Part shown: one piece after another, positions 17,332-25,409 of the stretch
Position numbering within the stretch: the stretch's first letter is position 1
Layout: the number at the start of each line of letters is the position of its first letter
The notes under the pieces: model-generated
What the model was told of the DNA's origin: nothing
The model's database searches: none
Seen by the model: only the letters and a program-made list of their open reading frames with translations
Translations under genes and position numbers: made by a program
Source: Afipia felis ATCC 53690
GTDB taxonomy: Bacteria > Pseudomonadota > Alphaproteobacteria > Rhizobiales > Xanthobacteraceae
Assembly: GCF_000314735.2 (NCBI RefSeq)
Contig: NZ_KB375270.1
Location: 2,480,001 to 2,544,000 of the forward strand
Reading direction: 5' to 3'
DNA length: 64,000 bases

Positions 17332-18420
17332 ATGTCCCCGAGCCTTTCCAATTCCAAAATCACCCTCGCCGCCGCCAAATTGCGGCTACCGCTCACCGTC
17401 CCCTACCGATTGGCGTTTGGTGAACAGACGCATTTCGACGTTCTGCTCGTGGCAGCGCTCGGCAACGGCACTGTCGGATGGGGTGAAGCGACCATCCTGC
17501 CCGGCTACACTGACGAGACGATCGAACAGGCCTGGTCACTGGCGAAAGACCTCACGGATCGCTGCACGACGATTCAGGATCTGAATTCCGCATGTGACAA
17601 AATGCTGGATAGCGCGCCATTCACCGCGACCGCATTCCTGACAGCACTGGACTGGCTCGCAGAAAATCCGATCCTCCGCCGCCGCGGCCGCTTCGAACTG
17701 CTGGGCACCGTGAATGGCAAGGCCGACAATCGCGACAAGCTCGAGCAGGAAGTCGAGACGCTGCTCGGGCGCGGCTACAAAACGCTGAAGGTCAAAATCG
17801 GATGGGAGCCGGAAGCCGATCTCAAGCAGGTCAACGTGGTCCGGGAGATCGTGAACGGGCGCGCAAAATTACGCGTCGATGGCAATCAGGGATACACCCG
17901 GGATCAAGCTATCCATTTCCTGAGCCGACTCGAGCCGGAGGATATCGAGCTTGTCGAGCAACCTTGCGCTGCGGAGGACTGGGACTCGGCGGCGGCCATC
18001 ACCAAGGCCAGCAAGGTGCCTTTGATGCTCGACGAGTCGATCTATGCTCTGAGCGACATAGACCGTGCAGCCGATCTGAAATGCGCCGATTACATCAAGC
18101 TCAAACTCATGAAGCTGGGCCGATTGAATACGTTGGAGAACGGTCTTCGCCAGATTTCCGATCGCGGCATGACCGCAGTTCTCGGAAACGGCGTCGCAAC
18201 GGACCTCGGCTGCTGGATGGAGCTTTGCGTAGCGCTCGGCAATGTCAAAACTGCCGGCGAAATGAATGGATTTTTGAAGACGCCGGTTCAGCTTCTTGAG
18301 CCGGTGCTGAAATGCGAGGGCGCATCCGTCATTCTCGATGGAAGCATGCCCAGGATTAATCTAGATGCTGTAAGGGGCCACGCGATTGATCGCGCCGGCG
18401 CCTGGAAAGAACTGGACTAG
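17332..18420 (+). CDS. Enolase-superfamily enzyme (muconate-lactonizing/dipeptide-epimerase subgroup)
   Basis: A 362-residue member of the MLE subgroup. The visible catalytic set is KVK (TLKVKIGWEPEAD), the metal ligands in VDGNQGY, VEQP and LDES, and the second lysine in IKLKLMKLG. These are the two-lysine features of MLE, o-succinylbenzoate synthase and dipeptide epimerase. The N-terminal capping domain occupies residues 1-120. It reads divergently from the tctC operon and is followed 31 bases later by iclR. The substrate may be a lactone or muconate-like intermediate of the neighbouring pathway, which is inference. Confidence 0.87.
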   Translation: MSPSLSNSKITLAAAKLRLPLTVPYRLAFGEQTHFDVLLVAALGNGTVGWGEATILPGYTDETIEQAWSLAKDLTDRCTTIQDLNSACDKMLDSAPFTATAFLTALDWLAENPILRRRGRFELLGTVNGKADNRDKLEQEVETLLGRGYKTLKVKIGWEPEADLKQVNVVREIVNGRAKLRVDGNQGYTRDQAIHFLSRLEPEDIELVEQPCAAEDWDSAAAITKASKVPLMLDESIYALSDIDRAADLKCADYIKLKLMKLGRLNTLENGLRQISDRGMTAVLGNGVATDLGCWMELCVALGNVKTAGEMNGFLKTPVQLLEPVLKCEGASVILDGSMPRINLDAVRGHAIDRAGAWKELD

Positions 18421-18451
18421 AGCGAAACATCCACACGGACTTAAGCGAGCT

Positions 18452-19231
18452 ATGGCGACAAAAACGAACGATGATGCAGACAGCAAGATGACCGCGGTTC
18501 AAAAGGCCGCGCGTCTGCTTCAAGCCATTGCATCCGCCGAAGAGCCGAAGTCGCTCGCGGACCTCGCCGAACAAGCAGAAATGCCGAAACCCTCGGTCCA
18601 TCGCCTTCTCCTCCAACTCGAAGATGTCGGATTCGTTCAGCGCGATCTCAGCGGCCGGGGCTATACGGTCGGCGCGTCATGGCTGCGGCTCTCGGTCGAT
18701 GCACTGGTCGCCCAGGCGCGCCAACCGATCGTGCGCGGGATCATGCAGAAGCTCGTCGACCGCGTGAAAGAGTCCTGCAACCTCTCGGTTCTGCAAAATC
18801 ACGAGGTGCTCTATCTCGAGCGCGTGGAATGCGACTGGCCGCTGCGCATGCAGTTGCAATCCGGCTCACGCGTTCCCATCCACGCGACCGCATCAGGCAA
18901 GCTGTTGATCGCTCAAATGTCCGAGAAAAACCGGCGAGCGCTTCTCAACAGCATTCACCGCGAAAAATTTACCGACACCACAATCGTTGATCTGGATGAG
19001 ATGGAAGAAGAATGCCGCCTCATCCGAAAAAACGATCTGTCGATGAACAAGGAAGAATACCATCGCGGACTGATCGGCGTTTCCGTGCCGCTGCGGCGTT
19101 CGGACAACACGGTCATCGCCACCCTTTCGATCCATGCACCGAGCTTCAGAATGTCCGTTGAAACAGCGCTCAGCTATGCGCCGCTGTTGAAGGAATCAGC
19201 GAAAGAAATCGTGGCCGAGCTTGGGCTCTAG
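18452..19231 (+). CDS. IclR family transcriptional regulator
   Basis: A 259-residue regulator. The N-terminal winged helix (AARLLQAIASAEEPKSLADLAEQAEMPKPSVHRLL, in part, residues 18-55) is followed by the IclR effector domain with RVPIHATASGKLLIAQM, a hallmark near residue 150, and GLIGVSVPL and ALSIHAPSFRM-like segments (here ATLSIHAPSFRM). The ATG at 18452 gives the standard length. It is the likely regulator of the divergent catabolic operon. The effector is unknown. Confidence 0.92.
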   Translation: MATKTNDDADSKMTAVQKAARLLQAIASAEEPKSLADLAEQAEMPKPSVHRLLLQLEDVGFVQRDLSGRGYTVGASWLRLSVDALVAQARQPIVRGIMQKLVDRVKESCNLSVLQNHEVLYLERVECDWPLRMQLQSGSRVPIHATASGKLLIAQMSEKNRRALLNSIHREKFTDTTIVDLDEMEEECRLIRKNDLSMNKEEYHRGLIGVSVPLRRSDNTVIATLSIHAPSFRMSVETALSYAPLLKESAKEIVAELGL

Positions 19232-19347
19232 CGCTTCTTCCAGCCGACTAGCCAGAAGCGGAAAGGAACTGGGAGATAGTCGCTATTAGAGGACCACGCT
19301 GGTGCCTGAACATTGTCGATTCCGCATGAACTCGCAAGATTTTGGCG

Positions 19348-20397
19348 TCATCGCACGCGAGAAGGTACAGCTTTCGACATCGCTCCTTCTTCATACCAGC
19401 CCCTTGTTGCCTTCACGATTTTAACAACCGAAAGCATCACCGGCACTTCCACCAGAACGCCGACAACGGTGGCAAGCGCAGCTCCCGAGGTCAGACCGAA
19501 CAGGCTAATGGCTGCTGCTACCGCCAACTCGAAGAAGTTGCTGGCACCGATGAGAGCACTCGGCGCGGCCACACACCACGCAACACCCAGCCGTCGGCTG
19601 AGCCAATAAGCGATACCGGCATTGAGATAAACTTGGATCAGGATTGGCACGGCCAGCAAGGCGATCACCACCGGCTGGGCAAGGATTTGCTGCCCTTGAA
19701 AGGCGAACAGCAAAACCAAGGTTGCGAGTAGAGCAACCAGCGAAACAGGCTGGAGCGTTCGCAGTGTTCGCTCCAAGCGCCCCGGACTTCCGACGATAGA
19801 GCGCCGCCATACCTGAGCGATGACGACCGGAATGACGATGTAGAGGCCGACCGATAGAAGGAGCGTCGTCCAAGGCACCGTGATGGACGCAACGCCAAGC
19901 AGCAGCCCAACCAGCGGGGCGAACAGGAAAATCATAATCACATCGTTTAGCGCCACTTGGCTAAGCGTGTAATGAGGCTCGCCTTCGCAGAGATTCGACC
20001 ACACGAACACCATTGCAGTGCATGGTGCAGCAGCAAGCAAGATCAACCCAGCGATGTACGACGAGACTTGCGAGGCTGGCAGCAACGGGGCGAACCAATG
20101 GCCGATGAACAGGGAGGCAAGAAGAGCCATCGAGAAAGGCTTGATGGCCCAGTTGACGAGGAGCGTAACTCCGATCCCGCGCCAATGCTGTCGGACCTCT
20201 CCAAGTGCTCCGAAGTCAATCTTGAGGAGCATCGGAATAATCATCAGCCAGATCAGCAGGGCCACCGGAAGGTTGACCTTGGCGATCTCCGCTCTGGCAA
20301 TGACTTCAAAAAGCCCCGGAAGGAAATGCCCCAAGGCAACACCGAACACGATGCAAAGAGCAACCCACAGCGAAAGGTAACGCTCGAATACGCTCAT
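19348..20397 (-). CDS. acr3: Arsenite efflux transporter ACR3
   Basis: A 349-residue membrane protein with ten hydrophobic helices of the ACR3 (bile/arsenite/riboflavin transporter) family. AAPCTAMVFVWSNL contains the conserved Cys in helix 4 needed for arsenite transport, and ALIGASNFFELAVAAAI is a family signature near residue 290. It extrudes As(III) produced by ArsC. It is the third gene of arsR-arsC-acr3, ending toward the iclR gene. Confidence 0.95.
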   Translation of the reverse strand: MSVFERYLSLWVALCIVFGVALGHFLPGLFEVIARAEIAKVNLPVALLIWLMIIPMLLKIDFGALGEVRQHWRGIGVTLLVNWAIKPFSMALLASLFIGHWFAPLLPASQVSSYIAGLILLAAAPCTAMVFVWSNLCEGEPHYTLSQVALNDVIMIFLFAPLVGLLLGVASITVPWTTLLLSVGLYIVIPVVIAQVWRRSIVGSPGRLERTLRTLQPVSLVALLATLVLLFAFQGQQILAQPVVIALLAVPILIQVYLNAGIAYWLSRRLGVAWCVAAPSALIGASNFFELAVAAAISLFGLTSGAALATVVGVLVEVPVMLSVVKIVKATRGWYEEGAMSKAVPSRVR

Positions 20398-20400
20398 GTG

Positions 20401-20928
20401 TCACGCCACATCGTTACGAGGCGACGTGCTGCCCTCGCTTTGTCCAATGTCGTGGAGCTTGGTCTTGAGCGACAGCTTATCGATGCTCGCAAGGGGTAAG
20501 CTGACAAACGCATCAACCCTGCTTTTCATGTAGCGGAAGGCCGCAACGAAGGCCGCTTCCTTCTCTATCTCACTGCCAGTGACCTTTGCGGGATCATCAA
20601 TGCCCCAATGCGCCACCGCAGGATGTCCGGGCCAAACTGGACACACCTCACCCGCCGCGTTGTCGCAAACGGTGAAGACGAAATCCATTACCGGAGCGTC
20701 AGGCTGCGAGAACTCAAGCCATGTTTTGGAGCGCAGTCCCTCGGTCGGATAGCCGAAGCTCTCAAGGGTCTGGATCGCGAACGGGTTGACGCGGCCGTTC
20801 GGGGTACTTCCTGCCGAGAATGCCCGGAAGCGCCCTTCCCCATCTTTTCTCAAGATGGATTCGGCAAGGATCGATCGTGCGCTATTGCCGGTGCAGAGAA
20901 ACAAGACGTTGTAAATTGGATCAGTCAT
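20401..20928 (-). CDS. arsC: Arsenate reductase, LMW-phosphatase type
   Basis: A 175-residue arsenate reductase. The P-loop CTGNSARS starts at C12, giving the C-x5-R phosphatase signature, and two further Cys (VCDNAAGEVC) provide the thiol relay typical of thioredoxin-linked ArsC. The C-terminal extension beyond residue 140 is longer than in the shortest forms. The ATG at 20928 (MTDPIYNVLFLC) is preferred; a start five codons upstream overlaps arsR. Four bases separate it from acr3. Confidence 0.93.
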   Translation of the reverse strand: MTDPIYNVLFLCTGNSARSILAESILRKDGEGRFRAFSAGSTPNGRVNPFAIQTLESFGYPTEGLRSKTWLEFSQPDAPVMDFVFTVCDNAAGEVCPVWPGHPAVAHWGIDDPAKVTGSEIEKEAAFVAAFRYMKSRVDAFVSLPLASIDKLSLKTKLHDIGQSEGSTSPRNDVA

Positions 20929-20935
20929 GTGAGCC

Positions 20936-21301
20936 TCACGCATGTTCCTTTTTCCGTTTCTTGGTGCTGGCCGGGGTGCAGCATGTATCGGCCAACGCGG
21001 GAGTGCAGATTTCCGGGTGGCCGCTACAGCAATCCTTCATCAGGAAGGCGATCAGCCCTCGCAGCGTTTCAAAGTCTGCCGAATAGATGATCGAACGCGC
21101 CTCACGTCTCGAATTGACAAGGCCAGCGTGTTCTAGGTCTTTCAGGTGGAACGACACGTTGGACGCGGCCACACCCGCGCGTTCGGCGATCAGCCCTGCT
21201 GCCAAACCAAGCGGCCCCGCTTTCACCAACATCCGAACAATCGCCAGTCGTGTGTCTTGAGCGAGGGCTCCGAAGGCGGAGATGGCTTGACGCTGATCCA
21301 T
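20936..21301 (-). CDS. arsR: ArsR/SmtB family arsenite-responsive repressor
   Basis: A 121-residue winged-helix repressor. The recognition segment is AGVAASNVSFHLKDLEHAGLV. The canonical CVCDL arsenite site in helix 3 is absent; instead three Cys occur near the C-terminus (C91, C92 and C99 in DCCSGHPEIC), resembling the Acidithiobacillus ArsR arrangement, plus a further CC pair in DTCCTP. It is the first gene of the ars operon and divergent from the DUF6428 gene across a short dyad operator. Confidence 0.92.
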   Translation of the reverse strand: MDQRQAISAFGALAQDTRLAIVRMLVKAGPLGLAAGLIAERAGVAASNVSFHLKDLEHAGLVNSRREARSIIYSADFETLRGLIAFLMKDCCSGHPEICTPALADTCCTPASTKKRKKEHA

Positions 21302-21311
21302 CGACGATCCT

Positions 21312-21327
21312 ATATTTCAATAAATAT
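21312..21327. promoter_or_regulatory. Candidate ArsR operator
   Basis: ATATTT-CAAT-AAATAT, a perfect dyad in the 46-base space between divergent arsR and the DUF6428 gene. The AT-rich inverted repeat resembles ArsR/SmtB sites; binding is inferred. Confidence 0.55.
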
Positions 21328-21347
21328 CAAAATGAAGGTATAGCAAA

Positions 21348-21860
21348 ATGGGCGAGATTGCCAACCCCCTTTCTTCCTCCGACGAGCTTTCCCTTGATGC
21401 GTTGCTAGGTACGTTGGACGCCCACAAGGAAAAAGCGCTGATCTTTCATTACGACGGGCAGGACGTTCGTCCGAGCTACCACGTCACCGAAGTGAAGACG
21501 GGCGCGTTCAATGCGCTGGACTGCGGCGCAAATCCTGAGAGCTGGCAGGAAACCTTCATCCAGTTATGGGACATCGTCGAAGAAAATCGCGGACACATGC
21601 CGGTCGGGAAGTTCTTGGCGATCATGGGGAAGGTCGCCCAAAGCGTCCCATTCCCGCGAGATGGCAAGTTGACCTTCGAAGTGAGCGACGGCGTGAGACC
21701 GATGCAACTCTACAAGGCGGATACACTCACCATTGAAGACGATGCTGTTCGTGTACCGCTCTCGCCACGTCCATCGAGCTGCAAGCCGCGCGACCGCTGG
21801 CTTGAAGAACAAAAGGCATCGTGCTGCACTCCGAAGAATAGCCAACCCTGTTGCGGGTGA
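21348..21860 (+). CDS. DUF6428 family protein of ars operons
   Basis: A 170-residue soluble protein that I recognise as the DUF6428 type found next to arsR and acr3. The core contains LIFHYDGQDVRPSYHVTEVK and a WQETFIQLWD segment. The C-terminus is Cys-rich (SCKP, KASCCTPKNSQPCCG), which could bind As(III) or another thiophilic metal. It reads divergently from arsR under the same operator region and is followed by an MFS transporter. No activity is established. Confidence 0.75.
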   Translation: MGEIANPLSSSDELSLDALLGTLDAHKEKALIFHYDGQDVRPSYHVTEVKTGAFNALDCGANPESWQETFIQLWDIVEENRGHMPVGKFLAIMGKVAQSVPFPRDGKLTFEVSDGVRPMQLYKADTLTIEDDAVRVPLSPRPSSCKPRDRWLEEQKASCCTPKNSQPCCG

Positions 21861-21885
21861 GGTTCGATTGCTTGCTCAGGGTTAG

Positions 21886-23067
21886 GTGACGGTGCCAAGC
21901 CAAATCAGAATTGTCGTTCCTCTCGGCATTACGCAAACGCTTGCGTGGGCATCCAGCTACTATCTTCCGGCGATTCTGGCGGACCCTATTGCTCGCGATC
22001 TCGGGCTAACGGCAAACTGGATATTCGGCGCGTTCTCAGCCGCACTCGTGATTTCGGGATTGCTGGGTCCAAGGATCGGTCGCCAAATTGATCTCGTCGG
22101 TGGCCGGTGGGTGTTATCCGGGTCGAATATTATTTTAGCTGCGGGACTCGTAGCCCTTGCGTTCACCCACTCTGTCGCGATGCTTCTATTCGCATGGCTT
22201 CTTCTCGGCATCGGTATGGGGCTCGGGCTCTATGATGCGGCGTTCGGTGCCTTGGGACGCATCTTCGGTCAATCAGCGAGGTCAGCGATTACAGGCGTGA
22301 CCCTTTTCGCAGGCTTCGCGAGTACTATTGGGTGGCCTCTAACCTCACTAGGGCTTGGCGCCATCGGCTGGCGGGAAACATGCCTTGCATGGGCTGCGAT
22401 TCATATTGCTATCGGGCTTCCGTTGAACCTGATCTTTATTCCCAAAGCGGCGCCACATGACTCTTTAGCGGTAAACAGCAGCAAGCCGTCCATTCCGATG
22501 GACCGCACAATGATTCTCTTGGCGTTTGTGTTCGCTGCTGCGTGGACCGTGACAGGCGCGATGGCTGCACACTTCCCAAGAATACTTGAGGCGGCAGGAG
22601 CTTCGCCCTCGCAAGCAATCTTAGCAGGCGCTTTGATTGGTCCGGCGCAGGTGGCGGCTCGGATCGCAGAGGCAGGGTTTTTATCGCGCTACCACCCGTT
22701 GATTTCTACACGGCTTGCTTGTCTCGCGCATCCAATCGGTGCGGCATTTGTAGGAATCTTTGGCGGCCCGGCAGCAATGGCTTTGGCAATCCTGCATGGT
22801 GCAGGCAACGGCATACTGACGATCGCACGAGGCACGCTGCCGCTCGCTATCTTCGGTCCTCAAAACTACGCCTATCGCTTGGGGATTCTCGGAGCGCCTT
22901 CCAGAGTGGCGCAGGCGATTGCGCCGTTCGCCTTTGGTATCCTGATCGAATACATAGGAACCGGCGTGCTGATCATTTCATCTGCGCTGAGCCTATCAGC
23001 GCTAGCCGCCCTGCTATTGCTAAGACCGAGACGCACCGAAATATGCCGTCGTGACAGACGGACATGA
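21886..23067 (+). CDS. MFS transporter of the ars operon
   Basis: A 393-residue major facilitator protein with about 12 hydrophobic helices. It begins GITQTLAWASSYYLPAIL and has the cytoplasmic-loop segment GPRIGRQIDLVGGRWVLSGS, the motif A region between helices 2 and 3. Proteins of this sort accompany ars operons (ArsK-like exporters of As(III)/organoarsenicals). The start is a GTG at 21886 preceded by AGGGTTAG; a second GTG lies two codons on. The cargo is inferred from position only. Confidence 0.75.
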   Translation: MTVPSQIRIVVPLGITQTLAWASSYYLPAILADPIARDLGLTANWIFGAFSAALVISGLLGPRIGRQIDLVGGRWVLSGSNIILAAGLVALAFTHSVAMLLFAWLLLGIGMGLGLYDAAFGALGRIFGQSARSAITGVTLFAGFASTIGWPLTSLGLGAIGWRETCLAWAAIHIAIGLPLNLIFIPKAAPHDSLAVNSSKPSIPMDRTMILLAFVFAAAWTVTGAMAAHFPRILEAAGASPSQAILAGALIGPAQVAARIAEAGFLSRYHPLISTRLACLAHPIGAAFVGIFGGPAAMALAILHGAGNGILTIARGTLPLAIFGPQNYAYRLGILGAPSRVAQAIAPFAFGILIEYIGTGVLIISSALSLSALAALLLLRPRRTEICRRDRRT

Positions 23068-23261
23068 TCGTCGTGATGAAGCAGTCGTATTCCAGTGGCC
23101 ATCCATCGGGGAAAAAAAGCGGGTTCATCTAAAACCCAGGCAGGCTTCTTTTTTTGACGAAGAGTGAGGGCCCGCGTCATTTATGTCACGTTGCGATGCC
23201 ATTGCTTATAGAAGCAATTTCGGTCTGAGGAATTATCTTCAAGACCGACTGCAGCAGCTCA

Positions 23262-23627
23262 TCAACCGCAGTTCCAAATCGGCCCGATAGGTGTTCGCGT
23301 CCAGCAAGGACCAAATGTGCCACCGTTGTATCTGCCTCTATAAAAGCCTGGTCGACCGAAATAGTGCCATTCGGCATCGTACCCGTAATAGCTACGCACG
23401 GGGTCGATATACCAAGGACGTCGGCGTTCACGTGCTATGCGCTGTAATGCCTTTTTCTGCATGTAGAGCGGCATGCTGTTGCTAAGCGGCTGCTGATAGC
23501 CGGGCAAGAAGCCATAGCCGTGCGAGCGCGACGCCGACCGTTTATGGGCTGGCGCAGCTATTGCGGCCACCGATATTAATGACAGAACAACAGCAGCTAT
23601 TAGACAAGCGAAGCGCGACATTCGCAT
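23262..23627 (-). CDS. Small secreted hypothetical protein
   Basis: A 121-residue protein with a clear signal peptide (MSRFACLIAAVVLSLISVAAIAA, shown in part; cleavage near AIAA-PAHK). The mature part is basic and Tyr/Gly/Pro-rich, ending GPCWTRTPIGPIWNCG with two Cys that could form a disulfide. Similar short secreted proteins are common in Bradyrhizobium, without known function. No clear ribosome-binding site is seen before the ATGs at 23627 or 23621. It stands alone between the ars and metal-repressor genes. Confidence 0.6.
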   Translation of the reverse strand: MRMSRFACLIAAVVLSLISVAAIAAPAHKRSASRSHGYGFLPGYQQPLSNSMPLYMQKKALQRIARERRRPWYIDPVRSYYGYDAEWHYFGRPGFYRGRYNGGTFGPCWTRTPIGPIWNCG

Positions 23628-23758
23628 ACGATAGACAGTAGGCCATGAGATGGCCATTCAAATTCGAGTGCGAGGTTCATATCTCAGTTTACTCCGCAGC
23701 ACTAACCGGTCCCGCGCTTCTAAAATCGCACAAATGAACCCAACTGCGAGTAAGCTGA

Positions 23759-24025
23759 TCACAGATATTTGGCGATCAGCTTGAATTCCTTGAGAGGCGC
23801 CTGGTTCGACTTGCCGGCGGCTTTTAGCGGCCGTTCGATGCACTCGCTGATGTGATCGTGAATCAAGGCTTTCTTGGCATTCTCGATGGCACTTTCGACG
23901 GCCTGGAGCTGCTGGGCGATCTGCAGGCAGGGGCGGCCGTCCTCGATCATTTCGATAATGGTTTTGAGGTGGCCGTCAGCGCGTTTCAGACGCTTAACGA
24001 TTGCAGGGTGTCTGGTGTGGGGCAT
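23759..24025 (-). CDS. CsoR/RcnR family metal-sensing repressor
   Basis: An 88-residue four-helix repressor of the DUF156 family. C33, H58 and C62 reproduce the Cys-x25-His-x4-Cys spacing of the CsoR copper site (36-61-65 in the mycobacterial protein), while the N-terminal PHTRH is more like RcnR/FrmR (His3). The sensed ion could therefore be Cu(I), Ni(II), Co(II) or an aldehyde. Two palindromes lie just upstream of its start, so it is probably autoregulated and may control the metal genes beginning at 24362. Confidence 0.85.
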   Translation of the reverse strand: MPHTRHPAIVKRLKRADGHLKTIIEMIEDGRPCLQIAQQLQAVESAIENAKKALIHDHISECIERPLKAAGKSNQAPLKEFKLIAKYL

Positions 24026-24034
24026 CTGTTCTCC

Positions 24035-24052
24035 TATCCTCCATGGAGGATA
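24035..24052. promoter_or_regulatory. 18-bp perfect palindrome before the CsoR/RcnR-like gene
   Basis: TATCCTCCATGGAGGATA is a perfect palindrome 10 bases upstream of the repressor start. Together with the G/C-tract repeat beside it, it looks like a tandem operator. Confidence 0.5.
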
Positions 24053-24058
24053 TCACCC

Positions 24059-24074
24059 ATCCCCCCAGGGGGAT
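24059..24074. promoter_or_regulatory. C-tract/G-tract operator of CsoR/RcnR type
   Basis: ATCCCCC-CA-GGGGGAT, 7-bp arms with a 2-base centre. CsoR, RcnR and InrS operators are AT-flanked C/G tracts of this kind. A TTGACT hexamer follows at about 24087, which could be the -35 of a + strand promoter. Confidence 0.55.
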
Positions 24075-24361
24075 AGATAAAAGAGCTTGACTTGCCTCTA
24101 TGGCGGGCGTAGTGGCCAAGCATAGCTGGGAACATGCTGTTCTCAGCTAGTTTCAACCCAACGAAGAGCGCAAGCTCAGCAAAGAGCACATGGGCAGTAC
24201 CATCTTTGGCAGCGCCATTCCGGAGACAACCGCCGGGCTCGCGATGCCGCAGGACAAAGAGATCAGTCGCGACGGCTCCAGTCGCGTGAGAGTTGATGGT
24301 CGTACCTAACTGACCGTCTGTCTCACCGGCCTGCCGCGGGACGCGGAAGTGGAGGTGAGCG
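24075..24361. other. Intergenic region with a coding-like remnant
   Basis: No intact gene seen. On the + strand a frame from about 24190 codes MGSTIFGSAIPETTAGL and continues to RVDGRT before a TAA at 24307, then resumes in the same frame as LTVCLTGLPRDAEVEV. This could be a short gene broken by a stop codon; I do not recognise it. Confidence 0.3.
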
Positions 24362-24664
24362 ATGTTCAGAAAAATCGCAAAATTCTGGTCGTGCGAGCTG
24401 CGGCGCGTTGCGCCGTCAGCCGTTCAGGCCGTGCATTCCAGCAACAAGCATTCCAATGACAACCGGCCGGGTCTTCGCCGCCCGCCCGGCCAGCGCCGGA
24501 GTCCACACCCGGGGCTGGTCTGTCATTGGACCACGACCGAAGGCAGCGGGCGGCTAGTGTGCTGCTGGCAAGCCGAGGGCGATGTTGCGACGTCGGCCGA
24601 CGAGCCCGGTCGCAGTCGCGTGACCAATCGAGCGTTCGCGCAGCTTCGTCGCGCTGCAGGATGA
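24362..24664 (+). CDS. Small hypothetical protein
   Basis: A 100-residue basic protein. The middle part, RPHPGLVCHW-like (here SPHPGLVCHWTTTEGSGRL) followed by VCCWQAE, has the look of small alphaproteobacterial proteins ending LVCRW...L.C.W, which I have seen annotated only as hypothetical. The preceding bases GGAGGTGAGC give a good ribosome-binding site for the ATG at 24362. It lies between the metal repressor and the HisE-like/Nramp genes and may belong to their transcript. Confidence 0.5.
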   Translation: MFRKIAKFWSCELRRVAPSAVQAVHSSNKHSNDNRPGLRRPPGQRRSPHPGLVCHWTTTEGSGRLVCCWQAEGDVATSADEPGRSRVTNRAFAQLRRAAG

Positions 24665-24700
24665 ACAGGGAGACCATGAATGGACGAGGGACCTAGTAGC

Positions 24701-24750
24701 CCCGTTGCGCGTCAGACCGGCGCGGCAACGGGAACCCCTCCGGGGGACGA
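24701..24750 (+). promoter_or_regulatory. Tandem hairpins in the leader of the HisE-like/Nramp genes
   Basis: CCCGTTGC (24701-24708) pairs with GCAACGGG (24725-24732); a CCCC/GGGG hairpin follows at 24735-24748. They lie 110-160 bases before the HisE-like start. They may be an attenuator or simply stable untranslated RNA; no known riboswitch consensus is apparent. Confidence 0.3.
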
Positions 24751-24863
24751 CATCGCATTTCGAATTGCCGTGATCCGATCCGGCCGAGGTGACATGAGCG
24801 CCTGACGCTCCTGCTCGCTCCGGTGCCGGCCAGCGGCATCGCGAGTGAAGACAGGAGACAATC

Positions 24864-25409
24864 ATGACAGAGGCTATCGAACGCGAGCTGCGCAAGAGTC
24901 TGTCGCGTGGGCTGAAAGAATTTGACAGCTTCGCGATCCCAAATGCCACATCACACATTGATCGCAGGGAAACGGTCCCGCTCCCCACGCGACAGGATGC
25001 AGCCGGCATCAGGCCTGAGGACATCGGGCCTCAGGAAATCGACCGCCTTTATCATGCCTTTGCGCTGGTGACGCCTGAGAGCTATCCGCGCACGGCCCGA
25101 CTACTGACGTCCGGTACACGCCGGAACGCGCAAAAGGTCATCGAGGAAGCCGGCGAAGTGGCGCTCGAGGCGATCAAGCACAGCAGAAATGGCGTCATCC
25201 GTGAGAGCGCCGATCTTCTCTACCATCTTGCCGCGCTTTGGCATCGCGCTGGAATCGACCCGAAAGACATCTGGGTCGAGATGCACCGCCGCGTCGAATT
25301 GCTCGGGATTGCCGAGAAGCTTCCAAAGACTCGCGACCGTGATTCGAAGCAGGAGCCAGGCGCGCAAGCCGCAGCCGCTCCGCAAGTGCCGAATGAGGTG
25401 AGGTCATGA
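24864..25409 (+). CDS. HisE-like (phosphoribosyl-ATP diphosphatase/MazG-fold) protein
   Basis: A 181-residue protein. Residues about 90-150 match the HisE/MazG-like all-alpha pyrophosphatase pattern: NAQKVIEEAGEVALEAIKH, then ESADLLYHLAALWHRAGID with the EExxE...ExAD acidic metal-binding residues. A 60-residue N-terminal extension and a 30-residue C-terminal tail are not found in ordinary HisE, and no his genes are nearby. It overlaps the Nramp-like gene by four bases, so the two are translationally coupled; a nucleotide-pyrophosphatase linked to metal transport is more likely than histidine synthesis. Confidence 0.7.
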   Translation: MTEAIERELRKSLSRGLKEFDSFAIPNATSHIDRRETVPLPTRQDAAGIRPEDIGPQEIDRLYHAFALVTPESYPRTARLLTSGTRRNAQKVIEEAGEVALEAIKHSRNGVIRESADLLYHLAALWHRAGIDPKDIWVEMHRRVELLGIAEKLPKTRDRDSKQEPGAQAAAAPQVPNEVRS

